The notes under the pieces are model-generated. The model saw only the letters and a program-made list of their open reading frames with translations, had not been told where the DNA came from and did no database searches. A program made the translations under genes and the position numbers. DNA of 64,000 nucleotides from Anadara kagoshimensis. Its lineage: Eukaryota; Mollusca; Bivalvia; Arcoida; Arcidae. The stretch spans positions 12,067,489 through 12,131,488 of the forward strand of contig CM037873.1 of assembly GCA_021292105.1 (NCBI GenBank). The letters run 5' to 3'. Positions 35,041 through 50,000 of this stretch are shown here, piece by piece (position 1 is the first letter of the stretch; each line of letters begins with the position of its first letter).

Positions 35041-38000
35041 GTAATAAGGAATATGAAATGACTTGGGTATTAAACCCTATCAACCATTAATCTCACATAG
35101 GATTGAACCAATAGTGGTAATAAACAATGAAATATGTTTTTTTGTGAGCATGGAAATTTTTGGTCTCTATTGTTGTTGGTATTTCGGGAGGGTTTTTTTT
35201 TAATTCTTTTACCCATTCTTGTCTTGCTAACTAGGTCTTATCTTGCTGGCAATTCACAAGTTAGGAAAATAGCAAAGATTTTCACTAGGCAAAAATTACC
35301 ACGTTCGCAGTATTTTTTTTCTCTGAAGGCTTATGAGTCATTTACATTAGGACATCCTGGATTCAGAACTCATTTTGTTTATTACTATCTACATTATTTG
35401 TAAATACAGATAAATCCATGTAAAGTTTCCTCTGGTGTAACATATGTGGATAAAACTCTATATAGAACTGATTAACTGTTAACACATACTGAGGAATAAA
35501 GCAAATAAACCATTGTAATACATTATTGAAGATTATTGATCTATCGCGGGTTATATTGTAGTAAATAGTCTTTATTTTCCTCTTCAGAAACTGCATCAAA
35601 TACTGAATCTTATCTTAATCATATCTTAAGGTTACAGAGAGTGAAAATATAATGAGTCAGAATTCTCCCTATAGAATGTCACCAAATAATAACATAAGCA
35701 ACTATATTAAGCGTTTCTATGAAAATTTTTGTTTTTCTAAAGAGTTGCTTCCCTTTAAAGCATTGTTTCCCGAAAGAGTGTCACAAAATAACAAAATAAT
35801 CAATTATATTAAGGATTAAAAATTAACAATTGCTGAGAAATTTGTTGTTTTTCTAAAGAGTTGCTTCCCTTTTAAGCATTGTCTCCCTAAAGAGTCACAA
35901 AATAACATAATAAACGGTATTAAGGATTAAAAAATAACAATTGATGAGAAATTTGTTGTTTTTCTAAAGAGTTGATTTCCTTTAAAGCATTTTCTCCCTA
36001 AAGTGTTACTTAATAACAATATAATCAACTACATGTATAATAAGGATTAAAAATAATCATTTCTAAGAAATTATTTCAGGGCTCAAAGTGACTTTTTGAT
36101 TCTAGGAGCCAGCCTGGATCCTTATATAAAAAATTGGGTGCCAATTTAGACTTTTAGGCTCCAGCAATAAAATTAATGTGATTTTATCCTAAAAAGAATC
36201 TAAAAACACATTGTATACTGTATGTTATCAAACATTTAATATCAAACAATGGATTGATCTCCTGCTTTTGGGCAGCATCACACCTACTTGCCTTGAAGAA
36301 ATTATTAATTCACATTGATGGCCGCTTCCCAGCCATGATAACTGTTCTATTTGGCACACTTGACATTTCGTATATATACATACAAAGATTTCCTCTATAA
36401 GTCACAAGGCCAGCTGAGGGGTGCTGGAAACACTTTGTCAATATGTAAAACACAAATAGAAAAATGGAATCGGCCATGCTCGAGAATTTTGAACCCCTGA
36501 AAAAGCAGTCGCCAAATTGGCAACTTTTGAGTAAAAATTTGTCGCCAATGGAAAAATTTGGTCACCATGGCACCTAATTTAGTCGCAACTTTGAGCCCTG
36601 TATTTGTTTTTCTTAAGAGTTAATTTCCTTGAAAGTGTTGCCTCCCTTGTCAAATCAAATGTTTACCATGAGCATAAACATTAAAAAATTCTACAGCATA
36701 AACATTGAAAAGGTCTATTTTACTTTTTGATAACTTTACATGCAAAAAGACATTGATATTTTACACAGACATAATTGAATGCATTGATAAACTTTATATT
36801 ATGATTTTAGAACCAAAGGGAGAGAAAAAGAAGAAATTTAATCCACTTGAAAAAATGAGAAAGTTTTTCAAAGGTAGTAAAAAGCAGCCGAAGTCAAAAG
36901 ATGTGACATCATCAAAATCACGATCTACAGGTGCTCTACATCAGAGTACAACAAGTGATGATGAAGATGATGGAGGGTGAGTTGTATTATTAAGATCAGA
37001 AATACAAGGTACAACAATTAATAGTCAGAACTCCAGCTTGTGTGGGCCTATTAATATATGATATTTACAATCACTGATTTTTTCTTACATAAACTTGTTG
37101 ACAAGAATAATGTTTACATTTCAGTAAACTAGCATGACCTGTCAACCTCTCGTCAAGTCTGAATTTTGGCAGGGCTAAATATGTAGAAGCGATGAAATTA
37201 TGTCAAACAGGTAGGACTAAATGCTTTGGAAGGATGAATGGCACTGTTCCATTCACTGACAAAACCAGCAGATGAGAAATGAAAACCATTGTTTTGTAAT
37301 ATTAAATGTTTGGCATTTTGCAAATTCTAAGCAGAAATGTCAAAGATTAATATTTTAGATATAAGAAACAACTTTCAACTTGTTGTGGTTTACGGGATAT
37401 AGACAAGACTGAGACAGCGTCAATTTTATCATAAATTGCTTTACAATTTTATGAGAATTGCCACTTCCAAAATTTTGTTTATACCCAGTAAACCACAACA
37501 AGTTGAAAGTAATTTCTTATATTAAAATAAAGTTTATCCTAAAGCTATAGGCTCATCAGTTCAGTCTAGTACAATTACCTGAATAAAAAAGTTGAGGTAG
37601 TCACAACAATTTTTTAAATGCAGACCTGCCAACCCTTGCGATGTTTCCGTAGTTCTTACTGAAAATTGCCGAAAATTTTTAATTCTTACGATTGTACGGA
37701 TACGGCATGTTTTTTTCCGATTTTTATCTTTTCCGGATATTCTCTTTCATTGTCTTTACGTTTCCAAACCATGTTTTAGAAAACTGTTCTGGAAACGCTT
37801 TTAAGGCATGCAGATTAGAAGAAAGCTATCGATCACTGTCGTTACGCAAAGTTGGAAGAGCGTTTGATAGTAAAGCATTTCAAAGACATTCTGAAGTGTA
37901 ATAATCAAGCATCTGTGTGATTTTAAAGTTTCTTGCGGTAACAATGAGCAAACGCAAAGCAGATCTGGCGGATTATGGAGAGTCGATTTCGAAAAAAAGG

Positions 38001-41000
38001 AATTAGTATGCCCAAAAAGCTAAACCAAAGAATTTTTCAACGTGGTCCTTCATAAAATGGAGCAAAAAGGGAGATTTTTTCGTCAATTGCAGTATATGTC
38101 TAGTTGATCTAAATATCACACATAGCAGTATTGACGATATCCGGCGTCATATAAACTCAAAAAAACTTTTGTAAAATCTTACTGAAACTGGTGCAATACT
38201 GAAAAATGTCCTTGATCTTACTGAATAGTTGCCCAGGGGGTTGGCAGGTCTGTAAATGCATGGATAGTATAATTCTGTTTTAAATTTGGGCATCTTGAAA
38301 ACTATCATTATGTGACAATCAGGTAAATTATGAAAAGATGAACCTACTGATGGACTAAAGAAAGATCCTTCAATGCTTATTTCCATTAGATGGTAAAAGT
38401 TTTATTATCTTAAGCAGACATTTGAGGCTCTCTGTGTCTCCATATAAGAGATGTAATCTTGACCAAGATGTAAAACCCAATTCATTTACTCTCTTCAAAA
38501 TGATAAATTTTAATTTTATTTTATTTGTTGTATTCTAGATTTAAATCTCATAACATGCCAACCCTTGCCGGCAATAGGAGTATATCAGAAGACAGCATAT
38601 TTAATCCAGAACAAAAAGAGGCCAATGTGGAAGCCTTGAGAAAGACAGCTGTATCCATGGAAGCCATCAATCAAGATTTCAAGGTATGTTTGTTTAGGAG
38701 TTAAACTTGTAATCTGCCATTATTTTGTAAGAAATGTACAATGTATGTGCATGATTATTAGGAACCATAGCAACTGTCATTGATGTTGTCAGCATGAGCA
38801 TTACAAGAGTTACTCCCCTTTGTACTGGTATTCACACCGGAGATATGGTAATGCTGCATGCATAGTAAAGCATTTTCACAGATTACTTCATTACAGAATT
38901 GTTGCATTCACTACTATTGTACTATCTGTTTAAAATCATATACATTTAAAAGAACTTATGTATTAAAAAAACTTGGTTTTTTTAGACAGATTATTTATAT
39001 AATTTATCTAATATTTTATTTCCAACCTTCGGAGTTAGATGTTGATTTCCAATATCCAAATTTACTAACACACATATGGAAATAAATAGTTTAGCACCCA
39101 AATACCATTACTTAAATACCTATCTAAAATATATATTTACATCCTGTGATTATTATGGTTGTTAAGAATAGAGTATTAATGTACAGCATAACTTGATAAT
39201 TTGAAGCACTTTTGGCTCTGAATTGGGCATAAAATTATCAGGGTGTTCGAGGTTATTGGTGATAATCAAGAAAACAATGTGTTATCAAAGTTATGTTGTA
39301 TATATGATTGGTATGTAGGGCTGAAACGATATATTGCCATACAACTGAATTAAGTTTTTTTTCCTATCAATACAATATAATCCATTTATTTTAGAAAATA
39401 ATATGATTCCATGTTTTGAACACCCCAAATTTTAATGAACTTAAATTGTAAAAGAACAAATCATATTTCCCTGATAGTATAACTTCTTATCTGGCACATG
39501 TCTATTTTAGTTGCAAAAAAATTATTTCTCAAAATTAGTTATAATACAAAGTTATTCTGAAGTCTTTCAGAAACTGCTATTTTGGTGTTTGAGTGTTAAT
39601 ATTTGGTAATTAATAAGCATCCAATCACAACCTAAAACAGTGATACATATCATAATATAAGGTAGTCATCTCGTTTCAGTCCTACTGTTATGGTTGTTAT
39701 GAATAGAAATATTGATGTATGTGCATGCTGCATGTTTGGTATGAATAATTGTTGATTCACTAATAAACGCAATATTGTTACAGAGGGAATTAGCAATGAA
39801 ATTACGAGGTCGTGCTCATAGTGAAAGTAATTACGGTTATAGTCCTACCCAGCCAATGACAACAGCCGATATTGTCATGGGTAGTAGACTCAAGGTATGA
39901 TGATAACAAGTGTGTTTTATAGAGCTTTAACTTCTGTCTCTGACTCAGTGTGTATCGCATGCTTGCTGCACACATTGCTCTCCTGTCTCTGACTCAGTGT
40001 GTATCGCATGCTTCTAGTACACAGGACTGTTAACTCTCTGTGCCTAGCTCATTTAAAACAGACAAAGGCCTAACTTTAATATCAGGAGTTTCAATATAAT
40101 AACAAGAGCTTTTAGTTTGAAGATTGTTTATAGTGTCTGTTTTGTTGATGTGTAGGAAAAGGAACCCAATTACAGTGAAACCTGTATATTAAGACCACTC
40201 TCAGAACTTCCTGTAGGAACCACTCTGTGACAGTGAAATACTCTTTATATCCATAGAAAATCAAATAAATTTGAATAAAGATTGATATCTTTCACTTACT
40301 TGTACCTAGTTGTAACAGGAAATTTGTATGCGCATCAGGGGTTGTCATAAAGTATGTCTGTAGAAAGGAAAATGTTTGCGTTATGGGTATTTTACATGGG
40401 GAAAATGGTGAAGTTTACACCGGAAGTGATGTCCTTGGCGAACTTTTGCATCATATGCGCAACAGAATTGGAGTATTTCACTGTCACAAACAGAGTGGTT
40501 CCTACATTAAGAAATATGGACTTTCTGTAAGGTGTATATAAAGACCACTCTTAATATCTAAACAATGAAGATTTTAGACAGGTGGTCTTTATATAGAGGT
40601 TATTTTTTGGTGGCAGTATGAAGCAATGCATACTTAAAATACTTGTCCTAATGCACAGGTGGTCGTCATATGAAGGTGGTAAATACAGCAGATTTTACTG
40701 TAAATGTGCTTATGGTGGATTGCTAAAATGATTTTCTTGCAAGCGACATTTTAAAATTAGATATCAAACTTTAATATTTAGAACTTGTTACAAAAATGAT
40801 GTTTTAAATCTCTTGACAAAATCCAATTCGCAAATATTTATTTTGCAAGTAACTAAACACTTTTGATTCAAATGTTAATGAAATGTTACAGTGTGGCAGT
40901 ATTTTTAGCATTCCATCATTAGCTTAATGGTGATTTGAAGACTGTGTTTCAGGGTTTTGCTACATGATTTGGCTAATGCAAATGAAAAATAAAAGGAATG

Positions 41001-44000
41001 TGACTTTTGATATGTACGGTAGATGAAATTTGTGCTTTAGCATGTTGTCTTGGTTTCTTGTTTTCATCTGGAGATAGCTTGTTTAATGTGCTTCAGCTTG
41101 ATTTGATTTTTTATTTTTTCTGAAAATTAAAATTTCATTTTCTGATAGATTATATATATTTAGATATTTTAATCAGTATGTATTTTTAGATTAATTTTGT
41201 TTGTTTGTATTAGTAGTAGTGATAGAAAGTATTTTTAGTTGTAAATGTTTATAGTTTAATAGCAGCTATAATTAGTAATTACTTAGTATTTATGTCCCCT
41301 TAAATGAAGAGGGAGAGGGGACCATATAGGGATGACTTTATTTCTGCTGCCAACATTTTGTTTTTCATTGTCTTGAAAACAGTTCAACAGATCTTTATGA
41401 AACTTCACAGGAACCATCTTTGAACAATTCATTATTCATATCATATTGGAGACACTTTTGATTTGAAATGACATTAAGTGAAGCAAGCTTGCTATTATTG
41501 GGCTAAAAATATATCGGCTAATTATTTGGATAGAATAATTCTGATCAATAAAATTAAAATGAAGTTCTGTATTTCCTTAATTGCACAGAGCAGCTCCTTT
41601 ACTATAATTCAACCTCACACAAAAAAACATACAGAAAAGAACCGAGAGAGAGAAGAGAGAGATTGTCCTAGATACAGTAGGTGTTAGGAGTTGTCATTAT
41701 GTTACTGTACACTTACTTTTATGACATAAAATGAATCATACTACACTTTTAGACCATTAAGGACATTGGAGAAATCAACTTAAAAACATGTCTGTTAATT
41801 GGTTTCTGATATCAACCGAAGGTGAAGGTCATCATAAAAAATATCAAACAGAAATTATAAAATGTAATTGGATCATTGATTATTTAACTACCAATAGTGT
41901 TTTAAATTTTTTAATTGATTGATTCCAATGAGATGACACTATATATACAGGAAAACTACCAGCACTATTTTGTAATGTACAGCACACACACACTCTCTCT
42001 CTCTCTCATGTACTATGTACGTGTGTATGTGTGTGTGTTCTGTACTTTTGTTTCGCAAGTTGGACACATGTGAATTTTTTTGGCCTCTACTTTCTCCTTG
42101 CATTATAGTACAGTGTGTAGACTATAGTGATTTCTCAATACATATAGTTTTTATAGACCAGTATATCAGTAATTACAGGTGACATGCTCCATAAATGTCA
42201 CACCTAACCTGTTATCAATATTTATGTCCAGTTATTGCCATTATTGGATTTTTTGTTCTAGCATTTTTGCCAATTATCTTTTTTTCCTTGGCCAAAACAT
42301 TGTATGATAATATGATACAGGAATATGGAAGTGATGTGTTAGATTTGTGAATTGTTTGGATTAGGGAGGGACATTTTGTCTTAATACAAGTTTTATCTGT
42401 TATGTTTCTAAAATGTCATTATTATAAAAAGTTGTATTTGCCATGAGTTGGCATCTTGGGTAAAATAAAAAGGTCCACACAAGTACTCCATTATGTTTCT
42501 GCTGTGACTGGCCAAATGAACTTTAATTAACTGTAAGATTAGAATGATGTTTTACACCACTGTAGTAAAGATTATTTTACTCATATCAAGGCAGTCAGTT
42601 TGCAAATGATGATGGAAACTGAACATTCCTACCCAGAGAAAACCACTGTCCTTCGGAAAGAAACTTTTCCACACTGATATGCCCAAGTCAGTTTCTAATC
42701 TAGGCAGTGAGAGGCACCATAAATTAGCCAGTGATTTAAGCCACTTTGCCACTTAGAACCCCTTATCAACTTATCTAACTTATCATTCATTTCAAAACAT
42801 CTGAGGTTGCTCTGATGATGATTGTCGAGTTTAACATCAACATGACTGGACTGTCAGCCAATGTGCAGACCACAAAGAGGTAGCTCTCTAATAATATAAT
42901 GATTATTTTAATTGGTTCAATTTTTAAGATTTTTCACTATTTCAGTTAAACTCAGTAGCAGACAGACAGGTGCTACTTTATCAGTATCATGTGTTACTGA
43001 GTACTGTATCAGGACTATAGATATACTATCTACAAATTAAACACCTGTATGACTTAATGATCACCTGTCTGATAAGTTAATCCTGTAACAGGTGAATCAG
43101 CTGATCATCTTATGATTTACATCCTCAGATTTATTTAGATTCATGTATTAAGATATGATGATTGTCTGAGTTTAATATCTATGTGTGGCTTGTCCACCAA
43201 TATGCAGGCCGTTTATACAGATATGATGATGGTTGCCAGAGAAATTTTGTAGATATACGGTTGTCCTGAAGAAAGTTGCATGTGTGTATTCTGATCCCTT
43301 TTAACAAATACTAGTTTCTAATGCCGAGCTCTCTGTAGAAGAATCAGAAGAGACCTTAAAAATTAATGCCTTGTTGTCATTGAGGCATGGGTTACTAAAA
43401 AACCCTTTATGCACATTACTGGCAGCACATAGCAAAGGTAAAAGTTTTTGTCTATTCAGCTATAGCTGGTTACATTTTGATATAAGTGGAATATTCATGG
43501 CTGGGACATAAAACCACATTCAATCATTCCAATTTCTCCCATATTCCTGTAGGTGGACAACAAAGGTTCTCTTGGACCTAAGTTTCCAGTTTTCATTGTG
43601 TCTATCTTTGTTGTTTCCCTTACTTTCTTGTGATTTTTTTCCAGGTATGTCATGGTCTTCCTACCTGTTTTATTGCTATTTTTATTACAACAAATCATGG
43701 TAACAAATAAATCATAGAGAAATTTACTTGGGAGATTTATTGAAATTCAACATTATATATACATTTTTGCTTATTTGTGAATCCATTTAAAAATATTTTG
43801 GAAAAAATTAATTAATGAAAAAAATACACATTTTTTTAAAATAATAATACAAAAAAATTAACCACAGATTGTCATAAAGCTGGTAGTAATAAACCTTATA
43901 TTGATAACTGAGGTGAAGAAAAACTGTTTCCATGGTAACCCATTGATGCCAGTATTCGTTGTTATTGATTTACTGTGGTATTGTGTGACATAGGAAACTG

Positions 44001-47000
44001 CTAGGGATATGTTTTAAGCTTTTTGACATCATTAGGTATAGATCTATATAGGAAAATAATACATGTATATCACATATAAATGTGTCCAGGTAACTCGTTA
44101 ACACAGGTGATATATGTATATAAGCTGAATTCAGATTTTTATGGTGGATACATATAAGAACAGAATCATAATTCATATTCATTTTGAAATCAGTAGCATA
44201 CTGCCTCCGTCACAAGACTCATGGTAATCATGGCACAAAGACTGTGTATTAAACAGAATTCTGAAGTTGTCATGGATTTAATTTAGCTACATGATTTTAT
44301 TGTATTTGGTGTAAAAAGTGATTTTTCTAGGAGTACAAAATGGCCTCAAAGGTGAGTGGTGTTATTTTTTATGTTGATGGTTATCATTAATCTAACAATT
44401 ACTGTAACATGTATTACTGCTATTTATGGGAATTTAACGATGTACTGCTCAGGGGCTTGTGTTTCCATCATTGTGTTATATCATCATAACAGCTGATTTT
44501 CCTTTCCTGTTGTCAAGAATGAGAGAATGGGTTTTATATTAAGTATGAAACTTTATTCTTATAATTTAAAATTAGGAATTAACACATGATTTTTAGGCAT
44601 CAATGATAAAATGTTTATCCATATTGAAAGTCCAGAATCATAACAGCTTATTTTCCTTTCCTTATTGACACGAATTAGGGATTAGAATTTATTTTTATTC
44701 GTAAATTTTATTCCTATAATTTAAAATTAAGAATTAATATTTGATTTTTAGGTATTAATAATAAAATGTTTATTCATATTGAAAGTTTAGAATCCATTGT
44801 AAGAACACTTGCTTGAGCAGTATCCTCAGTGATTCTACAAGTGATTTACTTCACTTGTCTTAAAATATTGATATTTCTGGTTAAAATTGCATTAAGAAAA
44901 GCAAATAATCTTTTTATACAATTTATCATAATCTGATACTGTAAATTCCAGACATTTCATTACCCAGTATTTCTTTCTTTTTTGAATATGATTATTGATG
45001 AAAATTGTCATTTAACATATGGTATAAGGATGTCAATATATTGGCTTAGACATTTGGTATCTGTTTCAAGTGGATCCTTAATCTATATCATTATATGGAT
45101 ATTTTGGTCTAATTAACATTTTAAAATTCTGATTCAATCTTGCTTAAGCATGTATACTAAATTAGTTAAAGATTAAGTAGAAAACTTGTATAATTTGAAG
45201 ATTTTGATTGAAAACTCCAATACCTTAACTTGAGTTTCTGAGTTCTCACAAGTAAAAGATAATTTAAATTGAAAAACTTGATACACCCAAACTAAGATTT
45301 CTGATTTCTCTTTTTAAACCTTTGACTAAACTTAACTAATTTCAGTAATCTGGAAACATGTATAAACTTAAAAGTATTGGATAAAAGCGGAGTTAGAATG
45401 TAGAGAATGGATAGGGTTTATTAAGATTCTTAGATTTGGCAGACTTTCATCTCAGAACACTACTGGTCATTAACCTCTCCTTGTTCTTTGTTTGTTGACC
45501 TTCCATGTCAGAACACTACCTTACAGTTCATTAACCTCTCCATGTTCTTTGTCTTGTTGACCATCCATGTCAGAACACTACCTTACAGGTCATTAACCTC
45601 TCCTTGTTCTTTGTTTGTTGACCTTCCATGTCAGAACACTACCTTACAGGTCATTAACCTCTCCATGTTCTTTGTCTTGTTGACCTTCCATGTCAGAACA
45701 CTACCTTACAGGTCATTAACCTCTCCTTGTTCTTTGTCTTGTTGACCTTCCATGTCAGAACACTACCTTACAGGTCATTAACCTCTCCTTGTTCTTTGTC
45801 TTGTTGACCTTCCATGTCAGAACACTACCTTACAGGTCATTAACCTCTCCATGTACTTTGTTTTGTTGACCTTCCATGTCAGAACACTACCTTACAGGTC
45901 ATTAACCTCTCCATGTTCTTTGTCTTGTTGACCTTCCATGTCAGAACACTACCTTACAGGTCATTAACCTCTCCATGTTCTTTGTCTTGTTGGCCTTCCA
46001 TGTCAAAACACTACCTTACAGGTCATTAACCTCTCCTTGTTCTTTGTCTTGTTGACCTTCCATGTCAGAACACTACCTTACAGGTCATTGACCTCTCCTT
46101 GTTCTTTGTCTTGTTGGCCTTCCATGTCAGAACACTACCTTACAGGTCATTAACCTCTCCTTGTTCTTTGTCTTGTTGACCTTCCATATCAGAACACTAC
46201 CTTACAGGTCATTAGCCTCTCCTTGTTCTTTGTCTTGTTGGCCTTCCATGTCAGAACACTACCTTACAGGTCATTAGCCTCTCCTTGTTCTTTGTCTTGT
46301 TGACCTTCCATGTCAGAACACTACCTTACAGGTCATTGACCTCTCCTTGTTCTTTGTCTTGTTGGCCTTCCATGTCAGAACACTACCTTACAGGTCATTA
46401 ACCTCTCCTTGTTCTTTGTCTTGTTGACAATCCATGTCCGAACACTACCTTACAGGTGATTAACCTCTCCTTGTTCTTTGTCTTGTTGACCTTCCATGTC
46501 TGTCTTGTTGACCTTCCATGTCAGAACACTACCTTACAGGTCATTAACCTCTGCATGTTCTTTGTCTTGTTGGCCTTCCATGTCAGAACACTTCCTTGCA
46601 GGTCATTAGCCTCTCCTTGTTCTTTGTCTTGTTGACTTTCCACCACAATCCATATATAAGAACCACCTGCTTTTAAAGACTAGTAAAATTTGCCCCAATT
46701 GCACTTTATTTGTGTCATTCAAACCTCTATATAAGGGTCACCTACCCACAAAGGCCACCTTAATTGGCTCTATGAGTGGTCTTTATCGACATGTTTGACT
46801 ATATAATGATTTTAGCTGCTTCAGCAGACAATATTGTAATTGTATCTATTGTCTAGATAGTTACCTGTTTGTCCATGTGTTTCCATCTGTCACATATAAA
46901 AAACATTTTTTAATTAAGGTAAAAAGTACTGTATCCACATTGTAACTTTTTGAACCCCAAGGTTAATGGGTTTTTGACATGATATTTTACAAATGCTTTA

Positions 47001-50000
47001 TCAAAAAACAAAAGAAGATTGATATTTTTTAAGCAAAACATTGTTCCCTGTTCCCTGATGATCTGTGATGCAGTGGGTCTAGAGTTGATAAATTAATCAT
47101 GCTTACTGAAATGAAAGCAATAATATCATAGCTGCAAAATCGACCAGCATCATTTCATAGTTGCAAACTCAACTATGTCATTAATGAAGCTTGTAATAGG
47201 CATTAAATTTTTCTAAATTACATTCAGCAAATTTTAGCAGGTTTTTTTTTAACTACAAAGCAACATTTTTGACAAAACAAATTACTAATGTTGTAGTGTT
47301 CAGAGTGATCTTCAAAATGATACCTTAATTTCCTGAATACCCTAAAAATTAATTAAGCCATTAAGATTTCAAATTTGCCAAATTTAAGTTAATAAAAATC
47401 TTAGTTCTGGAATAATTGTGAAATTTGAGCCAGGAAATTAAATATACCAGCTGGTCCTCTCAATTAAAATGAGTGTTGACAACAAAACAAACTTAAGTGT
47501 CATTTTATTGCTTGATTTTAAAGTTTAACTTTAATGATCTAATCCTCTAAAATTGTAATCAAATGGTGTCAATTTTACTTTTATTGTAGATACAAATGTA
47601 CTTATATTGGGTAAAAGAGAGTACACTTTATATTGTCTCCCTTCAAAGTAATTTCTTGCATAACTGGCCAGGGTACAATACAAATGTACTTATATTCGGT
47701 ATATCTATCTCCTAGGTTAAAGAGAGTACACTTTATATTGTCACTCTTCAAACAAATTCCTTGCATAACTGGCCAGGGTACAATACAAATGTACTTATAT
47801 TGGGTATATCTATCTCCTAGGTTAAAGACAGTATACTTTATATTGTCACCCTTCAAACATATTCCTTGTACAACTTGCTGGAGTACATAGAACAATGTTG
47901 GAAAATCTGCCTGGCTTCATAAATGCACAGCTTAGCTTCAAAAATGAAGTAATTCATACATCCTAGAAGTCTAGCTACAGTAAACAAACATGGCAACATT
48001 GCAAAACATATAATAGGAAGTCGAAGTTAAAAAGACCAAACTAGAACTGCTTGAAAGGAGTGAAAACAATGTTATACAGGTCTTTGGCAGGTTACATGGC
48101 CCCATGTTCCTTGTGGTCTGTGGCTCAAGGTACATACTGTATAAGAAAAAACATTTGCAAGAAAAAATATTTGTGACTTTCACAATGACACTTGAACTGT
48201 GAATATATCTTCTCAGTGCAAATTTCTTATTTCTCTTGGTACATTTTCTATAGTAGGAACCATTAACATTTCTTACCCCATAATATTTTACAAAATCAAA
48301 ACCGCTTATGTTTTTTCTTATACAGTAATTCTTTGACCCTGTATAACTTTATATTGTCTCAGTACATTTGTTAGTCCCAGTGTGATTCACGGTACCTAAT
48401 ACATGTAGTACTAAATGTCACAAATATTTTAAAGCATGATAAATTTCAATTTTAATTTATGCTGGGGCACAGAAATAATTTTGTCATGACTTCATTATAT
48501 CAAGTTTAAATAGGGTTGTAATTAAGTATGAAATTAAATGTAATTCAAATATCCATATGTACTAGTGCAGAGACATAGAAAAGATATGCAATAGCTGGTG
48601 GTTTGTACAAGGCATTTCCTCTTGTATATGTCCCTATTATAGCTGTATGTGATTCATATTTCAGGAACAATTGAGTTATTAACCAGATCATGTTAATTAA
48701 TGTTGTTCTTATAACTTATGGTTTTATTGCTTCATTCTCTGATTTGTTTCTTGTTTGTCAATGTCTATCCATCTGTCTGCCCATTTGTCTGTCAATTGTG
48801 TGTTTGTCTGTCTGGTCATCCATCCATCTGTCCATCTGTATCCAAATGTCTTGTCTGTCTGTCCATCCATCTGTCCATTTTCTGTCTGACTTTCTTTGCA
48901 TGTGCTTTATCTTTTGGTACATGTACTCCTTATGGCAAAACCTTTTCTTTGCTACAATCATTTTTACTTGATTTCCTTCTCATGGATGATTTGACTTTGA
49001 ATTATAAAGGACTTGAGTCAGCTTGACTTAGAATCACCTAGTGTAAAGGAAGTCAAGTTTGACTTTGAGTTATAAAGGAATTTGAATTTTTTACTTCAAA
49101 AACAGCAACATGTAAAATCTGTAGGAACAAAATAATGACCAGGTTATCCATAGTAATCAAAAATGATGTTTGAGTTATCCAAGTTCTGCCGTGGTTAACA
49201 AAGGTAACTTGGCAGTTTGAAAAATCTTGCCTGTTGTCTCATTGCAGTTCCTTTAAATTACACATCAAACTAATGTATGGGCCTGATTGGACTTGATACA
49301 ATTCAACAAAACCTATAGATTTGTCTAAATGTAGATTTCTTTGCTCTGGAATCCATTCAATTTGGACACTGCAAATGTCAAAATTTCTGCCAATTCACCT
49401 ATAGCTGTTTCAATATAAGTTAAATATTCTTGACTGGGACGTAAAACCCCTTTCAATCAATTAATAGTAAAACAGCTGAGTTTTTATCTTAGTTCAAATA
49501 GATCACAGTAGTTCAAATAGATCACAGTAAAGAATGTTGACATAATCTTTCTAGACTTGATATAATTCAATTTTATGGATTTGATTATGGTTTGACAAAA
49601 ATAACATGATATGATAAATATAGACTGTGTCAAGATTAACTTTATAAATCAATTTATTCTTACAAAACATAAGTATGGTTTACAGAGACGTAAAAACTTG
49701 TCTTGTAAGATGGTCGCTTAGTCGGTTGGTTGAATGCTGTTATATGTCAAATCAACAATTTTTCAGCAATTGAGCCAGTTTTTCTTATTCCTTTCAAGAA
49801 TTGATCTAAACTCAAGTTTTTGTAATGCACGAGTTTTGTGCAAATGTTTTTTCTCCACTTGTACTAGGGCAGTGCACACTAATGGTGAGTTTTGGAGTGA
49901 TAGTACACGTATCCACAATGTTCTGATAAGCACAGATTATTCTGACTTGAGACAAGGGTGAAATGTGGAAACCACAGTGATGAGACACATTGAATTTGAA

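Noticed and set aside
35134-35403. Hydrophobic ORF of 89 codons just after the first CRACD-like coding exon
   Set aside because: T-rich intron sequence; no signal-peptide-like start context and no domain.
45488-45745. Plus-strand ORF with repeated VDLPCQNTTLQ
   Set aside because: Product of a 61-62-base minisatellite whose unit is not a multiple of three; the frame drifts and closes.
47602-47895. ORFs open on both strands (97 and 85 codons)
   Set aside because: Both arise from a 94-base tandem repeat. Simultaneous openness on two strands argues for chance composition.
48690-49026. Overlapping ORFs rich in Cys-Leu-Ser
   Set aside because: Low-complexity CTGTCCAT tract read in several frames, not a protein.
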